Positions 63,143 through 64,000 of a stretch of DNA of 64,000 nucleotides are shown here, piece by piece. The position numbers and the translations under genes are program-made. The DNA comes from Watersipora subatra (lineage: Eukaryota; Bryozoa; Gymnolaemata; Cheilostomatida; Watersiporidae), in the NCBI RefSeq assembly GCF_963576615.1, contig NC_088715.1, positions 52,926,007 through 52,990,006 of the forward strand, in the 5' to 3' direction. Position 1 is the first letter of the stretch. Each line of letters opens with the position of its first letter. The notes below the pieces were generated by a model, which had not been told where the DNA came from, did not search any database, and saw only the letters and a program-made list of their open reading frames with translations.

Positions 63143-63655
63143 ACACACACTCCTATCTCTATCCCTATCTCTCCCTCTATCTTTCCCTCTATCTCTCCCT
63201 CTCTCCCTCTCTCTACCCCTCTCTACCCTTCTCTACGCCTCTCTACCCACCTCTCTTTCTACCTCTCTTTCTACCTCTCTTTCTCTCTCTCTCTAACTCT
63301 CTACCTCTCTCCCTAGCTTTCTACCTCTCTCTCTTGCTCTCTCCCTAGTTCTCTCCCTTTCTCCCTCCCTTTCTACCTCCCTTTCTCCCTCTCTTTCTCC
63401 CTCCTTTTCTCCCTTCCTTTCTCCCTCCCTTTCTCCATCCTTTTCTCCCTCCGTTTCTCCCTGCCTTTTTCTCTCCCTTTTTCTCTCCCTTTTTTCCCAT
63501 CTCTCCATCTCCCCATCTCCCTATCTTCCCATCTCCCCATCTCCCCATCTCCCCGTCTCCCCAACTCCCCGTCTTCCCGTCTCCCCGTCTCTCCGTCTCT
63601 CCGTCTCTCCGTCTCTCCATCTCCCCGTTTCCCCAACTCCCCATCTCCCCAACAA
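63143..63655. repeat. ~510-bp polypyrimidine tract
   Basis: Almost pure C/T on the plus strand. It starts as CTATCTCTCCCT units, passes through CTCTCTAC and CTCCCTTT units, and ends as CCATCTCCCC/CCGTCTCT units. Glu/Arg/Gly-rich open frames on the other strand are artefacts. Confidence 0.95.
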
Positions 63656-64000
63656 CATTTTTACATCTTAGTGCACTCTGCTTTCTAGATACTTTGTCTA
63701 GCCTGTATCATTTAAAAAATTTGACAACCAATGCTTTGACAATGACATTAATGACATTGAACATTGAATAATGACATTAGCAATGACAACCAATCATTGC
63801 TAACTAGAACTTGGATCACACCATTCAATACTTTGTAACTGCAGTTCTATGAAATAACCATATTAGTAAGCAATAAAAATAGTCCCTATGATAAAATAGC
63901 AGGAAATTTGCCTTGTCAGACCTGATCCTTAATTAAAATCTTATCCCACAGTTTTGTGATTTTTAATCATAAATTATATAATGCATATAAATTTTTAGAG
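63656..64000. other. Right edge of the window
   Basis: AT-rich sequence with a small internal repetition of AATGACATTA/CAATGACAACCAAT near 63725-63800. No gene was seen. Confidence 0.4.

Noticed and set aside
63125-63644. Ser/Pro-rich and Arg/Glu/Gly-rich frames
   Set aside because: They are translations of a polypyrimidine tract, open on both strands.

Overview
This is animal (metazoan) nuclear DNA: AT-rich, with short coding exons split by long GT-AG introns, much interspersed and tandem repeat DNA, and non-LTR and DNA transposon remains. A PAN-module secreted protein, an SLC18B1-type transporter and the repeat content suit a marine invertebrate, probably a spiralian (mollusc, bryozoan or similar). 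The species cannot be fixed from sequence alone. Most long open frames in the window are repeat artefacts, so I rebuilt the genes by joining exons whose splice sites and reading phases agree.

Four genes are supported. (1) Minus strand, 4904 to 1683: the first three exons of a coiled-coil or low-complexity protein that runs off the left edge, with a CpG-rich promoter at about 5.0-5.2 kb. (2) Plus strand, 9588-14265: a three-exon, 203-residue type I membrane protein with a signal peptide, a CUB-like ectodomain and one transmembrane helix. (3) Plus strand, 21661-40187: an eleven-exon, 466-residue secreted protein with three PAN/apple modules and a C-terminal module I cannot name. It has a TATA box. 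(4) Minus strand, 62333 to 46585: a complete twelve-exon, 519-residue major facilitator transporter of the SLC18B1 type. Genes 3 and 4 converge on a 6.4 kb gap filled by retroelements.

The repeat landscape includes: a nearly full-length but broken non-LTR retrotransposon with a restriction-like endonuclease (41.46-44.94 kb), joined tail to tail to a 5'-truncated copy (44.97-45.47 kb), with (TA)n tracts at every outer boundary; a Tc1/mariner fragment; MITEs with recognisable target duplications (piggyBac-like TTAA, Harbinger-like TTA); fold-back elements; tRNA-related SINE families; two LINE 3' ends; and many minisatellites.

The most notable structure is a roughly 1 kb inverted duplication inside gene 3 (about 26.7-27.6 and 31.1-32.4 kb). 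Its right arm carries coding exon 7. Its left arm carries an open, antisense copy of that exon with intact splice sites, and exon 6 lies between the arms. Genes 2 and 3 both encode extracellular proteins, but nothing in the sequence shows that they work together.
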